A DNA stretch of 64,000 nt, from the NCBI GenBank assembly GCA_009733775.1, contig WOGZ01000031.1, forward strand, positions 1-64,000. Reading direction: 5' to 3'. A model generated the notes under the pieces. The model had not been told where the DNA came from and did not search any database. It saw only the letters and a list, made by a program, of their open reading frames with translations. This document shows positions 1 to 11,787 of this stretch, piece after piece. Made by a program: the position numbers and the translations under genes. The stretch's first letter is position 1, and the number at the start of each line of letters is the position of its first letter. Source of the DNA: Alectoria sarmentosa (lineage: Eukaryota; Ascomycota; Lecanoromycetes; Lecanorales; Parmeliaceae).

Positions 1-2
1 CA

Positions 3-20
3 CCCCCCCCCCCCCCCCCC
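3..20. repeat. poly-C tract at window edge
   Basis: Eighteen consecutive C residues lie just downstream of the cox4 stop, so they read as a G run in its 3' flank. It is a simple homopolymer and may be partly an assembly or sequencing artefact. No function is claimed. Confidence 0.8.
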
Positions 21-61
21 TCCCGCTCGATATCCAGCCTCTTTCACGACTGCCGATAAGG

Positions 62-1440
62 CTATTGCGGCGTCCCCCTATACTCGGGCCTCACGAAATC
101 CGCAAACGTCTTTGGTTCCTCATAATTGTGTGCGCCGTCGCTATGCTCTTCGCCGTGTCCGTGGTGGGCATGCGGGTCGTCGGGCGGGCCGATGTATTCC
201 ATGCGGTAGACGCCCCCGCATTCGGGGCAGCGTTCGACGGGGCGGTTGCGCGACATCTGTTGTTTGCGGGGGTGAGGAGGTCAGCGTGCAGCTTCGGTGT
301 GGGAGGCTGTGAGTAGGATGGATGGAGAAGGGGGTGAATGAATGAATGGTGGGGTAGTGCGATGTTGCCTCAGGCAGAAGAGGTAGGGCTGCAGGCTGTG
401 TGACATGAGAGTGGTGAGAATGGAGGGGGGGGGGATTTAACACGTACGTTGAGCCAGAGTACGACGTGACTGTCGGCTGGGTAGCCCGTGCACCCGGCAA
501 ATTGTTCGTCACCGGCCGAGTTAACAATGATGGGGTCCTCGAGGGTGCCTGTAGTTTCATCATCGGCGCATTAGCCTCCATTCATTCGTTATTCGTCACC
601 CTGTGCCATGCAACGCAAGAAGCTAAATTCGTAATGCCGCGCGAAGTGGAGTGTCGTCCGCCATCGTCCCCTTTTTTTCAACACCCCCAACAATCCCCGC
701 TCTCTCTCAGCTCTTGCCCTATCATGTTTCTTATTCTCCACTGCCTTAGTTCCCTCTCAGTCTTCGTGCCTTCCTCTCTCCATGTCATTCTGAACACGCA
801 CCAACCGCCGCCCGCACACCCTCTCCAAGTCTTCGTACCACACTCGCACAAAGTAGTCCCGAGGAGTGCAGAATCATCTACGATAACAAAGGCTTTCGTA
901 GCAGTAGAAGAGATTTCTGTACCTTTCCGACTCGCATCCAACGGCTTCATGTCGAAGACGTCGACCCCCTGCATTTTGCCGAGGATTTCGAACCGCTCGA
1001 GGCCGGTGGATTGGTCGAGGTCGGTGGGGATGGTGCCCGGTTCGGCGCCCGGGGGGAGCAGGTCTTCTTCCGTTCTGATATCTGCGTGCAGCGAGTAGCC
1101 GTCAGCCGTGGGACGATATTGCAGGGGAGGCGTGGGTGGCTATAGGGAGCGTCACGGCCAAGACGGAGTGAGGGCAGGAGCGAGGGCAATTGGAGGAATG
1201 GCGGGGGCAACGTACCTTCAAAAGCAACCATCTTCTTATCCGGCTCTCCAGGCTTTGGATCTCCTTGTCCCCCTGCACCTATATCGTCCAAATGTATCAG
1301 TACAAATTCTCGGTTGTGTTGTCACTGGCGCGAAGCTTACAGCGCGCAGCTGAAGTTGTGAATGCACGAGGTGCGACGGGTACAATAGGCTTGAAGGCTG
1401 CCCGCTGTCCCAGAGCGAGAACGGAGCGTCTGAGCAGCAT
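62..1440 (-). CDS. cox4: cytochrome c oxidase subunit 4 (zinc-binding Vb type), mitochondrial
   Basis: This is a nuclear-encoded structural subunit of respiratory complex IV at the mitochondrial inner membrane, equivalent to mammalian COX5B. Five exons fit: 1341-1440, 1216-1278, 923-1081, 448-548 and 62-256. They sum to 618 nt (205 aa), close to the family length. The start at 1440 opens an arginine-rich, acid-poor presequence (MLLRRSVLALGQ, then RAFTTSAAR), typical of matrix targeting. Conserved blocks follow: GTLEDPIIVNS, then CTGYPADSHVVLWL, then RPVERCPECGGVYRM. The CTGYP cysteine and the CPEC pair are the zinc ligands of the family. The last intron falls between the two zinc half-sites. 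A longer in-frame extension to 1626 lacks a targeting pattern and was not used. All donors read GT(A/G) and all acceptors AG, in matching phase. The window ends just after the stop, so the 3' UTR is cut. Confidence 0.95.
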
Positions 1441-2089
1441 TGTCAGTGCTGGACTGGAGGACGGACTGGAGGGACTGTGTTTGAGAAGAGAGCTTGGAGC
1501 TTGCTTGGCGATTAATGACGCTAGGGTGGTCTTGGCAAATGTCTTGGCGTTTGTGGACGATTGTATGGAGAGGTAAGGTAGCCGAAGAGGCCTTGAGCCT
1601 GTTCCAATTGTAGAGCAAATAGGCAAAGGAGCAAGGTCACGATTTCTTTAAACGGGACATGACAATGCGGATAGACAGTCTGTTGATTTGCTATGCTACC
1701 TGACCACATTTTGCTTTCTCCCCTTCACAAGCTTCTTCTTCCACCAACATCGACCCATCAGTCTCTTCACCCCCTAGGATTGGCTGAGCGTCTGAAGATG
1801 CTCACATCCATAATTGCCGTGTTGAGAAAGGCCCAGCAAGTATTGCATGCCGGTATCTCATCTTGTCAATCCACCTTGACCTCGCCAACGACATGCTGCC
1901 TTCGTGCCTCTTTGTCTGGCACGGAGCCGTGTCGATCAAAGACACACATCTGTATATGCCGCTGTATCGGCCGAAGTGGTCACCCAAGACCAGCCCAGAT
2001 AAGGAAGTAGGGATTCAAGAAAACAATGAATGTGTTCAACCATCACCCTCCCCTCGAAAGAAAACATTCCAAAAAGACCAACCACGAAT
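1441..2089. other. intergenic: cox4 upstream and esdC 3' region
   Basis: About 650 nt lie between the cox4 start and the end of the next minus-strand gene, so the stretch must hold the cox4 promoter and the esdC 3' UTR. Open frames here are short and share no recognisable protein. I saw no clear TATA box or other decisive site. Confidence 0.6.
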
Positions 2090-3078
2090 CTATCTTCTCG
2101 ACCCTCTGCTCGTGCCAGTAGTAGCGTACTTTCTCGGTTCAATCGTCTGATACCTAGGCTTCGCCTCCACGTATCTTGGCTTGCTCTCATGATACGCAGC
2201 AGGCTTAAGCTCTTGCCTTCTTGGTCTCCTCGCCTCGGGCTCTTCCTCGCTCTCACTCTCACTCTCAGAATCAATGGAACTGCAGGCAGATGAGCTGTCG
2301 TCAGAATATCCGCAACGTTTACCACCGCAGTCAATCTTGACGCGGCCACCGCCACGGGTGAGGCCGTAGCGTTGGCATTTACATTGCGAATCTGAGGAGC
2401 TTGAATTGCTGAGACTCGACAGTGACGATGGCGACGAGCGGTCTGAGCTGCGTGACGACAGGCTTGATCCAACGGATGAGGGTGGAGAGACATTGCGCAT
2501 CTTGTAGAGTGAAGACTTCTCGAGGTGTTCGGCCAAATCGTCGACGCCGGGAGAAGCTGAATAGTCTGCCTCGCGTACGCGACGGGATTCGTACGGCTTA
2601 GTTGGCTTGGGATGCATAATCTTCGAGGGAGAGAGGGCGCGGCCTGTGTGCGGTGCGTGGGTGGAGCCACGTTTGCTGAGAGTGGAGACGGGAGCGGCAG
2701 ACGAGGAGAGGGAGGCGGAGCCTGATTTGGAAACGTCGAGGATGTTGAGGTTGCGGCCGGTACTGGGCTCGACTTGAGAGCGGGCTGATTTATCGTAGGT
2801 GGGCTTATAGCCGTCTTCGATGTACTGTCGATGATTGTTAGTCGATGTCGTTGTTGATACAGGTAGGATTTTATGGGAGATGGGTAAGCATGACTTACGT
2901 AGTACCAGTACCTGCTCCCAGGCTTGAGCGTCTTCTCGGAGAAGCGAAACGTGCCCTTCCATCTGCCGGATCCTTGGCTCGTGAGGGGAAGCTGGCCCTT
3001 GTAGCCGTCCCATGTACCGACGAGATGGGCGGTCTTGACTTTGGAGCTGGTGGTAAAGGTGAAGGATAGTTGAGACAT
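2090..3078 (-). CDS. esdC: EsdC-like protein with glycogen-binding (CBM48/AMPK-beta type) domain
   Basis: Two exons, 2899-3078 and 2090-2824, are joined in phase 0 across a 74-nt GTAAGT...ACAG intron, giving 304 aa. Residues 1-70 form a carbohydrate-binding fold like the glycogen-binding domain of AMPK beta subunits: FTFTTSSKVKTAHLVGTWDGY, then the GRWKGTFRFSEKTLKPG block and a YWYYYIEDG strand, which the intron splits. The rest is low complexity: serine-rich stretches around residues 180-240, an acidic SESESESEEE run, and a basic Arg/Lys-rich end. From family knowledge, Aspergillus nidulans EsdC is needed for early sexual development and has the same N-terminal domain; carrying that role over is inference. 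The long, pyrimidine-rich upstream region fits a developmentally regulated gene. A longer frame reading through the intron (to 1936) is an artefact. Confidence 0.83.
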
Positions 3079-4629
3079 TATTGTTGTTTTTTGCTGATTA
3101 ATGATTGTATTGTTTGTGATTGGTGTAAAAAAGGTAAGGTATAAAAAGGGTTACTCGTCGATGGTTGTTGATCGGTATCGGCGAGGACGGTGAAAAGAAG
3201 TATAAGAGTCAAGGAGCAGGTCTATTGGCGTAGGATCGATGTTGGACCTGGCTGAGTGCGTGTTGTTGCTGCTATTACAAGGCTACCAGAGCGCTTGTTG
3301 GAGGAATTGAAGCAGACGCTTCGACTGTTGGGATTGAAAATAGAAGGGGATAAGATTAAGAGCAAGTGCTATATCGAATGCCAACAAAAAAAAAAGGGCA
3401 AGTGCTGGCAACTCGAAAGCGCGAGCGAGCAAGACACAGTTGAGCTATGCAAAGACAATTGTCGACCGGCGACAATGTACAATGTTGATAGTAATGTAGA
3501 TTAAAAAAAGGACCGCGTGTAAGTATGTTTGAAGAAGCGACTATTATTGAGGGCGAGACGAAGAGCACAGCTCTATTTTTCGCAAAGGACGCAGAAAATT
3601 ACTAAGGATAGCTCAAGGAAATTGAAGGCTTGCTGGAGAAGGAAAGGAAGAAAGAGGAAGGGAGAGAGAGAGGGAGAGATGGGCGCTTCTTATCCTTTGG
3701 CAGACCTCATGGCCGCATTGAAGACGGAGTACGATTGGTGGCATTGGCACTCAACTTTCGGAGCATGATGACATGCATAGCTTTAGTCTCAATCAAGTCT
3801 AATAAGTCTAAGTACTGAAGCAAGTCTCGCTCTACCATGTTGATGGTCATTTTCGAAGCTCGTTCGTCGGCGCTTACAGCTCCAAGATAGTCCTGATTTC
3901 GGCTTGTTTGTATGGAGGAATTGAAGGAATTGCCAAGTCCAAGCCGATCCCCTCAATCTTCGGGTAGAAAATAGCAGAAAATAGAAACCAAATTTACGCC
4001 TGGCTGACTAATAAGGGAGCTAGAGAGATCAAGAGGTCCAGAGGGAAAGAGTATGCGGTCTCCAGGGTGTGATAGGCTTACCTCCGGGGCACCAAAGGCG
4101 ACTAAAGGCCGCTAAAGGCACCGAGCGGGGTCACCCATAAACACTCCCCCAATCACTGCCAACATTTGGCAGGATCCCTTAGCGTCAGCGTCTACATGCA
4201 TGAGGCACACCACCTGTCCATGATGATTTTGCACTTTTCCCTTCCCTCTCCCTCTTCACCCGGCCCTTGCATGCTCGCTCTGTCTGTCCACATGAACCCT
4301 CGCTTTGATTGCTTCTATCCTACCTTTTTCGCTCTAGTCGTACAAATCGCTCAAGGCAGACTGAAGCATGCAGAGGAGATCCCTCTTCATCCCTGCCTTT
4401 TGCTCCGTCCTTGCATGCCATCATGCACCTTGAGATCATCCCATCTTTCCAGCGCCATCGCAATGTTCGCAAAGATCCTCTTCATCAAACCCGCCGAGAT
4501 GGATTCAAAAGGAAAAAGTGCCTATCACGCGTCCTGATAGGCCCCTCGAAACGAAATAGACATTAGATGTGATAGCGAATTCTTGGAGCCTTGTAGCCTG
4601 GTCCATAGTACCTTTCGACACAAGGCTAC
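3079..4629. promoter_or_regulatory. 1.55-kb region upstream of esdC, with purine tract and short direct repeats
   Basis: No convincing gene lies between esdC and the end of rpb2. Two patterns stand out. An uninterrupted 45-nt purine run (3635-3679) reads as a pyrimidine tract on the esdC strand, a common feature of fungal promoters. Three copies of a (c/t)aaaggc motif, spaced 10 nt, lie at about 4092-4120. A TATAAAAA string sits at 3138-3145 on the plus strand. Function is inferred from position only. Confidence 0.4.
3635..3679 (+). repeat. 45-nt purine-only tract (CT tract on the minus strand)
   Basis: Only A and G occur from 3635 to 3679, including a (GA)n stretch. Relative to esdC, which starts at 3078, it is a CT-rich tract about 560-600 nt upstream. 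Confidence 0.8.
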
Positions 4630-7600
4630 CTACCGCACACTCACTCCCGAGCGCTTCGTGTACAGTCTGGTTGCAATGTTCATGGAAGCTAGCTCTTGGA
4701 AGAGTAGTTTGGCTGCGTATGGGATGTGGATCTGGGAGATCTTCGTTTTGTTGTGACAAGGGCGGCACTCGAAGGAGTTCTTCTTGAGGTTGCTAGTCTT
4801 TCTATTAGCTCAAATCCCTACATTCGAACCAACGTGCGTTGCCGTATGGGGTAAAGCACGTGTTCGAGGCCAAGGCAGCAGAAGGTAGGAAATGGGCCAC
4901 TCACGCAACCGGTGTCATCAACCCACAAATGTCACATATGTGCACTCGAAAGGCATCAGACACTTCGAATAGCCGCTCTTTCAAGAACGCACTGGCACCA
5001 TGGGCGATCATGCAATCGCGCTCCATTTCCCCAAAACGGAGACCCCCGTCCCGAGCTCGCCCCTCCACAGGCTGTCTGGTCAGTATCTGCACCGGTCCCC
5101 GAGCTCGAGCATGGATCTTGTCGTCCACCATGTGCCGCAAGCGCTGGTAGTATGTTGGCCCTAGAAAGACTTGCGTAACCAACTTGCGTCCAGTGTGGCC
5201 ATTGTACATGACCTCAAAACCTCGAGACTGATAGCCATGCTCGCGAAGCAGCCTCGAGACCGAGTCGACAGTCACCTCGGTGAACGGAGTAGCATCTCCT
5301 TCAAAGCCTCGAAGGGAGGAGACTTTACTCAATAGACACTCAATCAAATGAGCAATCGTCATCCGAGACGGAATGGCATGTGGGTTGATGATGAGATCTG
5401 GCACCATACCCTCACTGGTAAATGGCATGTCTTCCTGGCGGTAAGTGATGCCAATCGTTCCTTTCTGACCGTGCCGCGATGCAAACTTATCTCCGATCTG
5501 GGGGATCTTAGTAGTTCGCATCCGAACTTTAACGAATCGCAAGCCCTCTGCGTTGGTGGACAGTAGAACTTGATCGACAATGCCGTTCTCAGTGCTTCGC
5601 AACGGCGTGGAAGTATCTCGCTTGACATGCAGCTTCGTTCGCTGGCCGAGCTCCTCAGCGTCTGGCGCAATGGGTGCAGTCTTGCCAATGATAATGTCTT
5701 CTCCAGATACTCGGACACCAGGCGCAACAAGTCCATCATCATCCAGCTTGTCGTATGTGCCATGCTTGAGCTTCAAGGTATCGCTTCGCATTGGCTTCTC
5801 AAACTGCTCAACAACTGACATACCAATCCGCTTCTCTTGATCGGTGTATGCACGGTAGAAAAGACTTCGGAAAAGACCACGATCGATACTGCTCTGATTC
5901 ATGATAACAGAATCTTCTTGGTTGTAGCCTGAGTAGCAAGCAATAGCCACAATAGCATTCTGGCCTGCAGGTAGCTCTCTGAATTTGAGGAACTCCATCG
6001 ATCTCGTTGTAGCAAGAGGCTTTTGTGGATAGTAGAGAATGTTGGCCATAGTATCCATGCGCTGCTCATAATTCGTGAGGAAGACTCCCATAGCCTGCTT
6101 ACCCATAGCAGATTGGTATGTATTTCTAGGAGACTAAATATTGCGTCAGTATCGTACCCAATCATCCCAGTATTCAAGCTGACCTGATTATGATCTGGGA
6201 AGGGGATAATGCTTGCACATATTCCCAGTATCATGCTTGGATGAATTTCGCAGTGTGTCCATGTATGTGCTGTTGGATTCATAGGCGCCTTAACCCGCTT
6301 ATTGAGTTCATCTGGATTTGCTTCCGGCATTGCATAACCTGCTTGTAGCTGACGTGAAATCTCCAAGTCTTCAGGTGTCATGACGATCATGATGGTCTCC
6401 TCTTCTTCGGCATCCACATACTCCACGACTCCCTCCTTGACCAATCCCTGCCACCCCATCTCCGCCAATTGTCTGACATCAGGTTCTGTAGAAGCCCAAA
6501 CTTCTCTGTCCGCCTCGAGCTTCTGAACGTGCTCTTTTGTCAAAACCAAATTACCCCGATTGCTACTCCTGGGATCGTTGTCGATAACAAACAGCGGTCT
6601 GCAGACTCTTCCTGCGTCGGTGAAGACCTTGAATTCCCGATCTCTTATGTCACGGATCAAGCTGACTTCATGAGAGATCAAGCCTTTTCGCCGAAGATTC
6701 TGTACAGTGCCCACAAGGTGCGCAGGGTCTCGGTGAACGCCGACCCAGACGCCATTGACAAAGATCTTCGTAGCGTTTGGCGAGTTCAGGGGCTCATATT
6801 CTTCTAGCACCTCCATGTTCCTTTGAATCATGAAATCAACTATAGGATTGCTTGGTGTACCGACTGTGATATAGCACATGAGGGCCAGATTCTTCACCAA
6901 ACCACAAGCCTGGCCTTCAGGAGTTTCAGCGGGGCAGACCAGGCCCCAGTGGGTATTGTGTAATTGACGTGGTTTAGCAATCTTGCCGTCGCGTCCGATA
7001 GGTGTATTCGTTCGTCGAAGATGTGACAATGTGGAGGCGAACGTGTAGCGATTGAGCACTTGGGAGACACCGGCTTTTACAGAGGCCGCCTTCTTTTGGT
7101 CTCCCCAGTTGCCAGTAGCGAGTGAATACCTCAGACCGTTGGTCAAGTGAGTGGACTTGACAGCTAGCGTCATGTTGAACTCTTTGTTGTTCTCCACGCA
7201 TTTTTGTAGATATTTGTAGACATCCTTCGTCAACTTGTTGAAAGTCCCGCGGAACAGGCTTGCAAGCAGAGGACCAGCCAGATCGAGCCGCTTTTTGCCA
7301 AAGTGATCTCGATCGTCAACCTCTCTTCGGCCAAGTGCGCATTGTAGCAAACGGTGAACCATGTAGCCAAGGAAGAACGCTTTTCGCGTCTCACTACCTT
7401 CAACCTGCGATATATGTGGTAGGAGCTCCTTCTGCATGATGTCCCGCGCGTATTTGATACGCTTATCGCGAGTGACTCCTTGAGAATTGCCTCGTTTGCC
7501 AATGAAATCGAGAGCGACTTCGCGATCCTGTATGACAAAAGCCTCCTCAATGCAGGGTTTCAGCATTTCCAGCATCTGTGTATCCTTGCGGTCGTAGCAG

Positions 7601-8562
7601 ATGTGGTTGAGTATGTCTTCGTCGGAGACAACTCCTAGGGCTCTGAAAACTATGGCTATCGGAATCTCGGTCTTGATATAAGGTAGGGTGCATTTGATGG
7701 TCTGGCCAAAGCCGCCTTTGGAGCCCTCGCCTTTCTCGTACAGCTTCATCTGCATGCTTGAGATGAGTCTTGAGCCCTTCTCGACAGCGCTTCGGATCTC
7801 AGCAACGTATGGTGTATTACTTTGAGTCTTCTTAAAGACCTGTACGATATTGGCCGCGCTCCTCTCCTGTGCGATGAGGACCTTTTCGCTACCATTTATC
7901 ACAAAGTATCCTCCTTGGTCATAGGGGCACTCGCTATAGGCATACAGCGCTTCTTCTGGCATGTCTTTCAGGACACAATATTTGGACTTTAGCATGATTG
8001 GTAGCTTCCCAATGAAGACCTTGATGGGTTCAGGATCGGGCTCTCCATCCTCGTTCTCCCATTGCAGATATGTGCCGCCAGTGGGTTTTTGGATGAAGTC
8101 GCCTTCTAGGCCAGCAATCTCTTCGTCACTAGGTTCCAATATTGGCCTTTCCCGCGCTATCGACTTCTTCATGGTCATCTCCAGGTACAGAGGGCTCGAG
8201 TACGTAAGACCACGGTCGCGCGCTTCGAATGGAAATAGCGTCATGGTGCTACCGTCGGACTCGGTGATCGCGGGTCGCGAGAGCAGGACAGTGCCGAACT
8301 TGATCTCGTACCTCCTGAGCACTGGAGCCTCAGGCTCATCTTCTGACTGTGGCAGGTTTTGATCGAGTGTGAGGAGCGAATTTTCAGATATCAGCTCCTG
8401 CATCGTAGTGGAGACGAACTCATCGAAAGAGTCCAGCTGCTGCGATACCAGGCCCTTGGTGTCAAAGAAGGATGAAACGACCTGCCAGCAGTCCTCGGCT
8501 GTGATCCCCTCCTCTTCCTCCTCGAGGTATGCATCATCATAGGTCTCATCGTATGTAGACAT
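4630..8562 (-). CDS. rpb2: DNA-directed RNA polymerase II second-largest subunit RPB2
   Basis: This catalytic core subunit of nuclear RNA polymerase II forms one side of the active-site cleft. Three exons (6184-8562, 4905-6133, 4630-4792) total 3771 nt, 1256 aa, the normal fungal length. The N-terminus is acidic, followed by protrusion and lobe segments. The fork carries TPEGQACGLVKNLALM. The hybrid-binding domain has GYNQEDSVIMNQSSIDRG; its aspartate near residue 867 corresponds to the residue that contacts metal B. The anchor/clamp end has a C-x2-C...C-x2-C zinc site (CDICG, then CRPC). The 49-nt first intron and the 112-nt second intron both split conserved text, and joining them restores SPRNTYQSAMGKQ and ICGLMTPVANLKKN. 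Both have consensus GT-AG ends. The gene is divergent from the MFS transporter and shares its promoter region. Confidence 0.98.
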
Positions 8563-9277
8563 GATCGCGAGTCTCGATGTCTGAATCTGCGGGATTCCTC
8601 AAGGTCTTGTCAGTCGAACTGAGACTTCAGAAGCCACAGGGGCAAAGATGTTTGAGCTGCCCGCCGCCGCAGCGCAAGTCTCAGGCTTTCTTCACCCTGG
8701 CCAGCATTAAAAGAAGGTAGTGGGAAGGTCGTTCCTTCACCGCTGTGGAAGACAAAGATGAAAAGAAGGTGAGGATTTGAGAGCCTGGGAGCGCTGTTGA
8801 CGGCTGAAGTGAAGGGAAATTCCAGAGACTGCGGTCTTTGAGCCGCATACTCTATCCTTAGCGCGAATCCAGAAAGCCTTGGCATTCGCGGCTCGGCATA
8901 ACCTCCTCCTTGAATCCCTGCTGACTTACTGGCAGAGGCGCTTTTTGAGTACCCTCATGTATAGCTTGACCTCACACACAGACAGTCAGCTAGAAAGACA
9001 GCCAACTTAGCTGCTTCAAAAGCACACAATCTAGCTCTGTGATATGAAAAGGACTCCATACTCTAAAAGAGTGATTGGAACGGCACCTGCCGGATGGAGG
9101 CTAGGCATGTCTCCAACTCCAAGATTTCTAATCCTGAGCGGTTAAAAACGGCAAGATGACTTGGATTCAAATCTTTCAATTGTGTGATCGCAGACTTTGG
9201 CTTGTTCTCCTGTTCCATGGATCAGCCAGTGTGCAAGGTTGGAGAGGCGCGAGAAGAATCTACAGCATACCTATCAA
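8563..9277. promoter_or_regulatory. divergent promoter region between rpb2 and the MFS transporter
   Basis: About 715 nt separate the two start codons, which point away from each other. Nothing coding is evident here. No individual element is clear enough to annotate. Confidence 0.55.
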
Positions 9278-11028
9278 ATGGTCAAAGAACAGAAAGTCCG
9301 GAAGCTGCCCGTCCAACAGCTGCTCATCCTGTCCATATGCCGTTTTGCTGAGCCTATTTCATTAACCTCAGTCTGTATGCGCGTCCCCGAGCAACATTCC
9401 TATTTCATACCATGGCCTGAGACACTAAATGTGTCTGGAGCAAACATCCGTTGCGCTCCTTTGAGCTGTCTCCTCTGTAGCAGAGAAAGAAGACTAACTT
9501 TAAAATCTTTGTAGTTCCCTATCTCCCAGAGATGATAGAGAGCTTCGACATACCCAGGAGTGAGGTGTCAAAATGGGCGGGGGTGACATCAGCAGTCTAT
9601 TCTTTGAGTCAAGCTGTCACAAGTATCGCCTGGGGTCGTGCATCAGACAGCTTTGGCAGGAAGCCTGTCATACTGACCGCCATGATATGTATCATGAGCA
9701 CTAGTCTTCTCTTCGGCTTCTCTCGATCTCTCGTGTGGGCTATTGTCGCTAGGTCACTGGCTGGAGCTAGTTGCGGAAACGTGGGTATCATCAGAACCAT
9801 GGTTGCAGAGATGGTACCTTATAAAGAGCTACAACCCAGCGCGTTCTCCGTTATGCCATTAGTCTGGACGATTGGAAGTATCTTTGGTCCTGCTTTTGGG
9901 GGGGCACTAGCGAACCCCACGATGAAATATCCAGGGGTGTTTGGTCAGAGTGGACTCTTCAAATCATACCCATTTGCATTGCCAAATCTTGTGGGAGCCG
10001 CTTTTTTCCTTGTTGGACTCGCAGTTGGAACACTATTTCTAAAAGAGACATTGGAGACTAGGAAAGATCGACAAGACTACGGACTCATATTAGGCAAACT
10101 CCTATTACAACCATTCACACGCAAGAAGCTTGGGCCAGAATGGTCCCTTGAAGAGGAAGAATCGGCCTCATTATTGAAGCACTCGCGGAACCTTTCGAGG
10201 ACTCCGCTCGAAACTCACATCGACGCTCAGGAAAACCGCAAGGCCGTCCCTGTAGTAGCGCCTCCGACCTACCGAGAAGTATTCTCCCGACAATCCAACT
10301 TAAACCTCCTAGCCTACAGCTTGTTAGCACTTCATTCTCTCGCCTATGACCAATTACTCCCCATTTTTATGCACTACCCTCAGCAGGCAGACCGCTCCAC
10401 CAATCCAAACGTTAATTTACCACTGAAGTTCACTGGCGGCTTTGGCTTGAACTCGGATCGCATCGGCCTTCTTTTCACAGTGTACGGGGTCTTTGGTATG
10501 CTCATACAATTCTTCGTTTTTCCACCGCTCGCTCGCCATTACGGGGTCCTGCCATGTCTGAAAGTCGTTACGGCTATTTTTCCAATTATCTATCTCATCA
10601 CACCCTTCACGGCTCTTCTCTCCACGCCTATGAATCAACAAATTGGTATACTTGTCGTTATGTTATTCAAATGCTGGGCAGCCATCTTTGCATTTCCGTG
10701 CCTCACCATCCTCCTGACCAATAGCGCCATTTCTTTACGCATACTCGGGACCTTGAACGGTGTAGCTGTAAGCATCAGCGCCGTCGGACGTGCGGCAGGA
10801 CCAGCAATAGGAGGCTATAGTTTCACAGTTGGGGTAGACAATGGCTACGGGATCCTGCCATGGTGGATTTTTGGATGTTTTGGTATTCTGGGCGCTGTCG
10901 TACCGTGGTGGCTGGTCGAAATGGAAGGCTTTGGTGGTGGTAGCGATGACAGTGATGACGACGAAAGGGGCCCCAACGAAGATTATGTCGATGGCGAATC
11001 ACGTCCGGGTCGCCAGCAGACCCGATAA
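9278..11028 (+). CDS. major facilitator superfamily transporter (fungal ZIFL/YCR023C-like group)
   Basis: A secondary transporter with about 12 membrane segments; the substrate cannot be read from the sequence. Exon 1 is 9278-9374 and exon 2 is 9515-11028, joined in phase 1 across a 140-nt GTATGC...TTGTAG intron (536 aa). Joining them rebuilds the family opening, ICRFAEPISLTSVFPYLPEM, which crosses the splice. The MFS signature between TM2 and TM3 is visible as GRASDSFGRKPV, followed by the TM4-5 stretch ARSLAGASCGNVGIIRTM. A hydrophilic central loop of about 70 residues separates the two six-helix halves. The tail is acidic (GSDDSDDDERG) and probably cytoplasmic. The start is the ATG before VKEQKVRKLPVQQL; an earlier in-frame ATG at 9197 would add 27 residues with no family match. 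Fungal relatives are annotated as multidrug or metal-handling carriers, which is not enough to assign a role. Confidence 0.9.
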
Positions 11029-11787
11029 AGACCGAAAATTGGGGATTATAACCGCCAATTACGAACAAATCAAGGCTAGAAAAGGATAGAACAAGAGAAG
11101 GGAGAGGAATGTTGGGTAAAAAGCCCGAAGAATTGGAGTCTTAGGCACTGGATTATCTTTTCTTTTGACGTCGCTTTTGGGCATAAAACCGGAGAGGACA
11201 TACTTTATACTTAATGTCACTCCAGTTGAAGAGCTCAACGACGAAGAAGGATCCTTTCTTATGTTGGTTCTTACCGATATTGTAGGGTCCCACTTCGGCT
11301 GCCACGTTCGAAATAGTGTCGCGATCGACCATCAAATCCATCAAGACGGTCTTGTCTGACTTTTAGGCACCAACAAGTGACAACATAAGACCCTCGTCTA
11401 TTACCATGAACGTTGTCGACCGCTCTTTTACCTACTCCACGCCTTCATCTCTCCTCGTTTACCTTCAGGTGATATACCGTGGGCGTTTTAAAGCCAGCCT
11501 GAACTTCGTGAACGGCACGAAAAGCGTATCTCAATGGCTAACGTGCGTTCCTCCCTTAAAGAACTCCGCGCTGATGTGTGAATTAGATTACAAGAGTGGG
11601 CTAGCACGGTAGTCACAAGGTTTCCATATGGCAATTGCTATGTTGATTAAATGTGGCTTCCATAGCTGCAATGGGAGATTCATCAATTTCGCAAAGTGCT
11701 CTTATCGCCAATGACATCCTTTTCCTGCTCAACGAGTGGCGGCACTTTTCGAGGCGAAAAATGGATCATATCCTCGAGCGTAGAGGC
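11029..11787. other. intergenic after MFS gene, with one possible protein fragment on the minus strand
   Basis: The transporter (+) and the RING gene (-) converge here. A 63-residue minus-strand frame (11153-11344) reads as plausible protein (DLMVDRDTISNV, then GPYNIGKNQ, then VELFNWSDIKYKV) but has no recognisable family, and no upstream exon could be joined to it. It may be a gene fragment or chance. Confidence 0.35.

Noticed and set aside
3..20. Poly-C tract as a telomere or structural element
   Set aside because: A homopolymer at the window edge without the TTAGGG-type repeat of fungal telomeres.
466..1098. 210-residue plus-strand frame
   Set aside because: Overlaps cox4 exons 3-4 and an intron in antisense; the cox4 reading is conserved.
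1936..3078. 380-residue frame as a single-exon gene
   Set aside because: It reads through the esdC intron and loses protein character after residue 60; the spliced model keeps the domain and a sensible tail.
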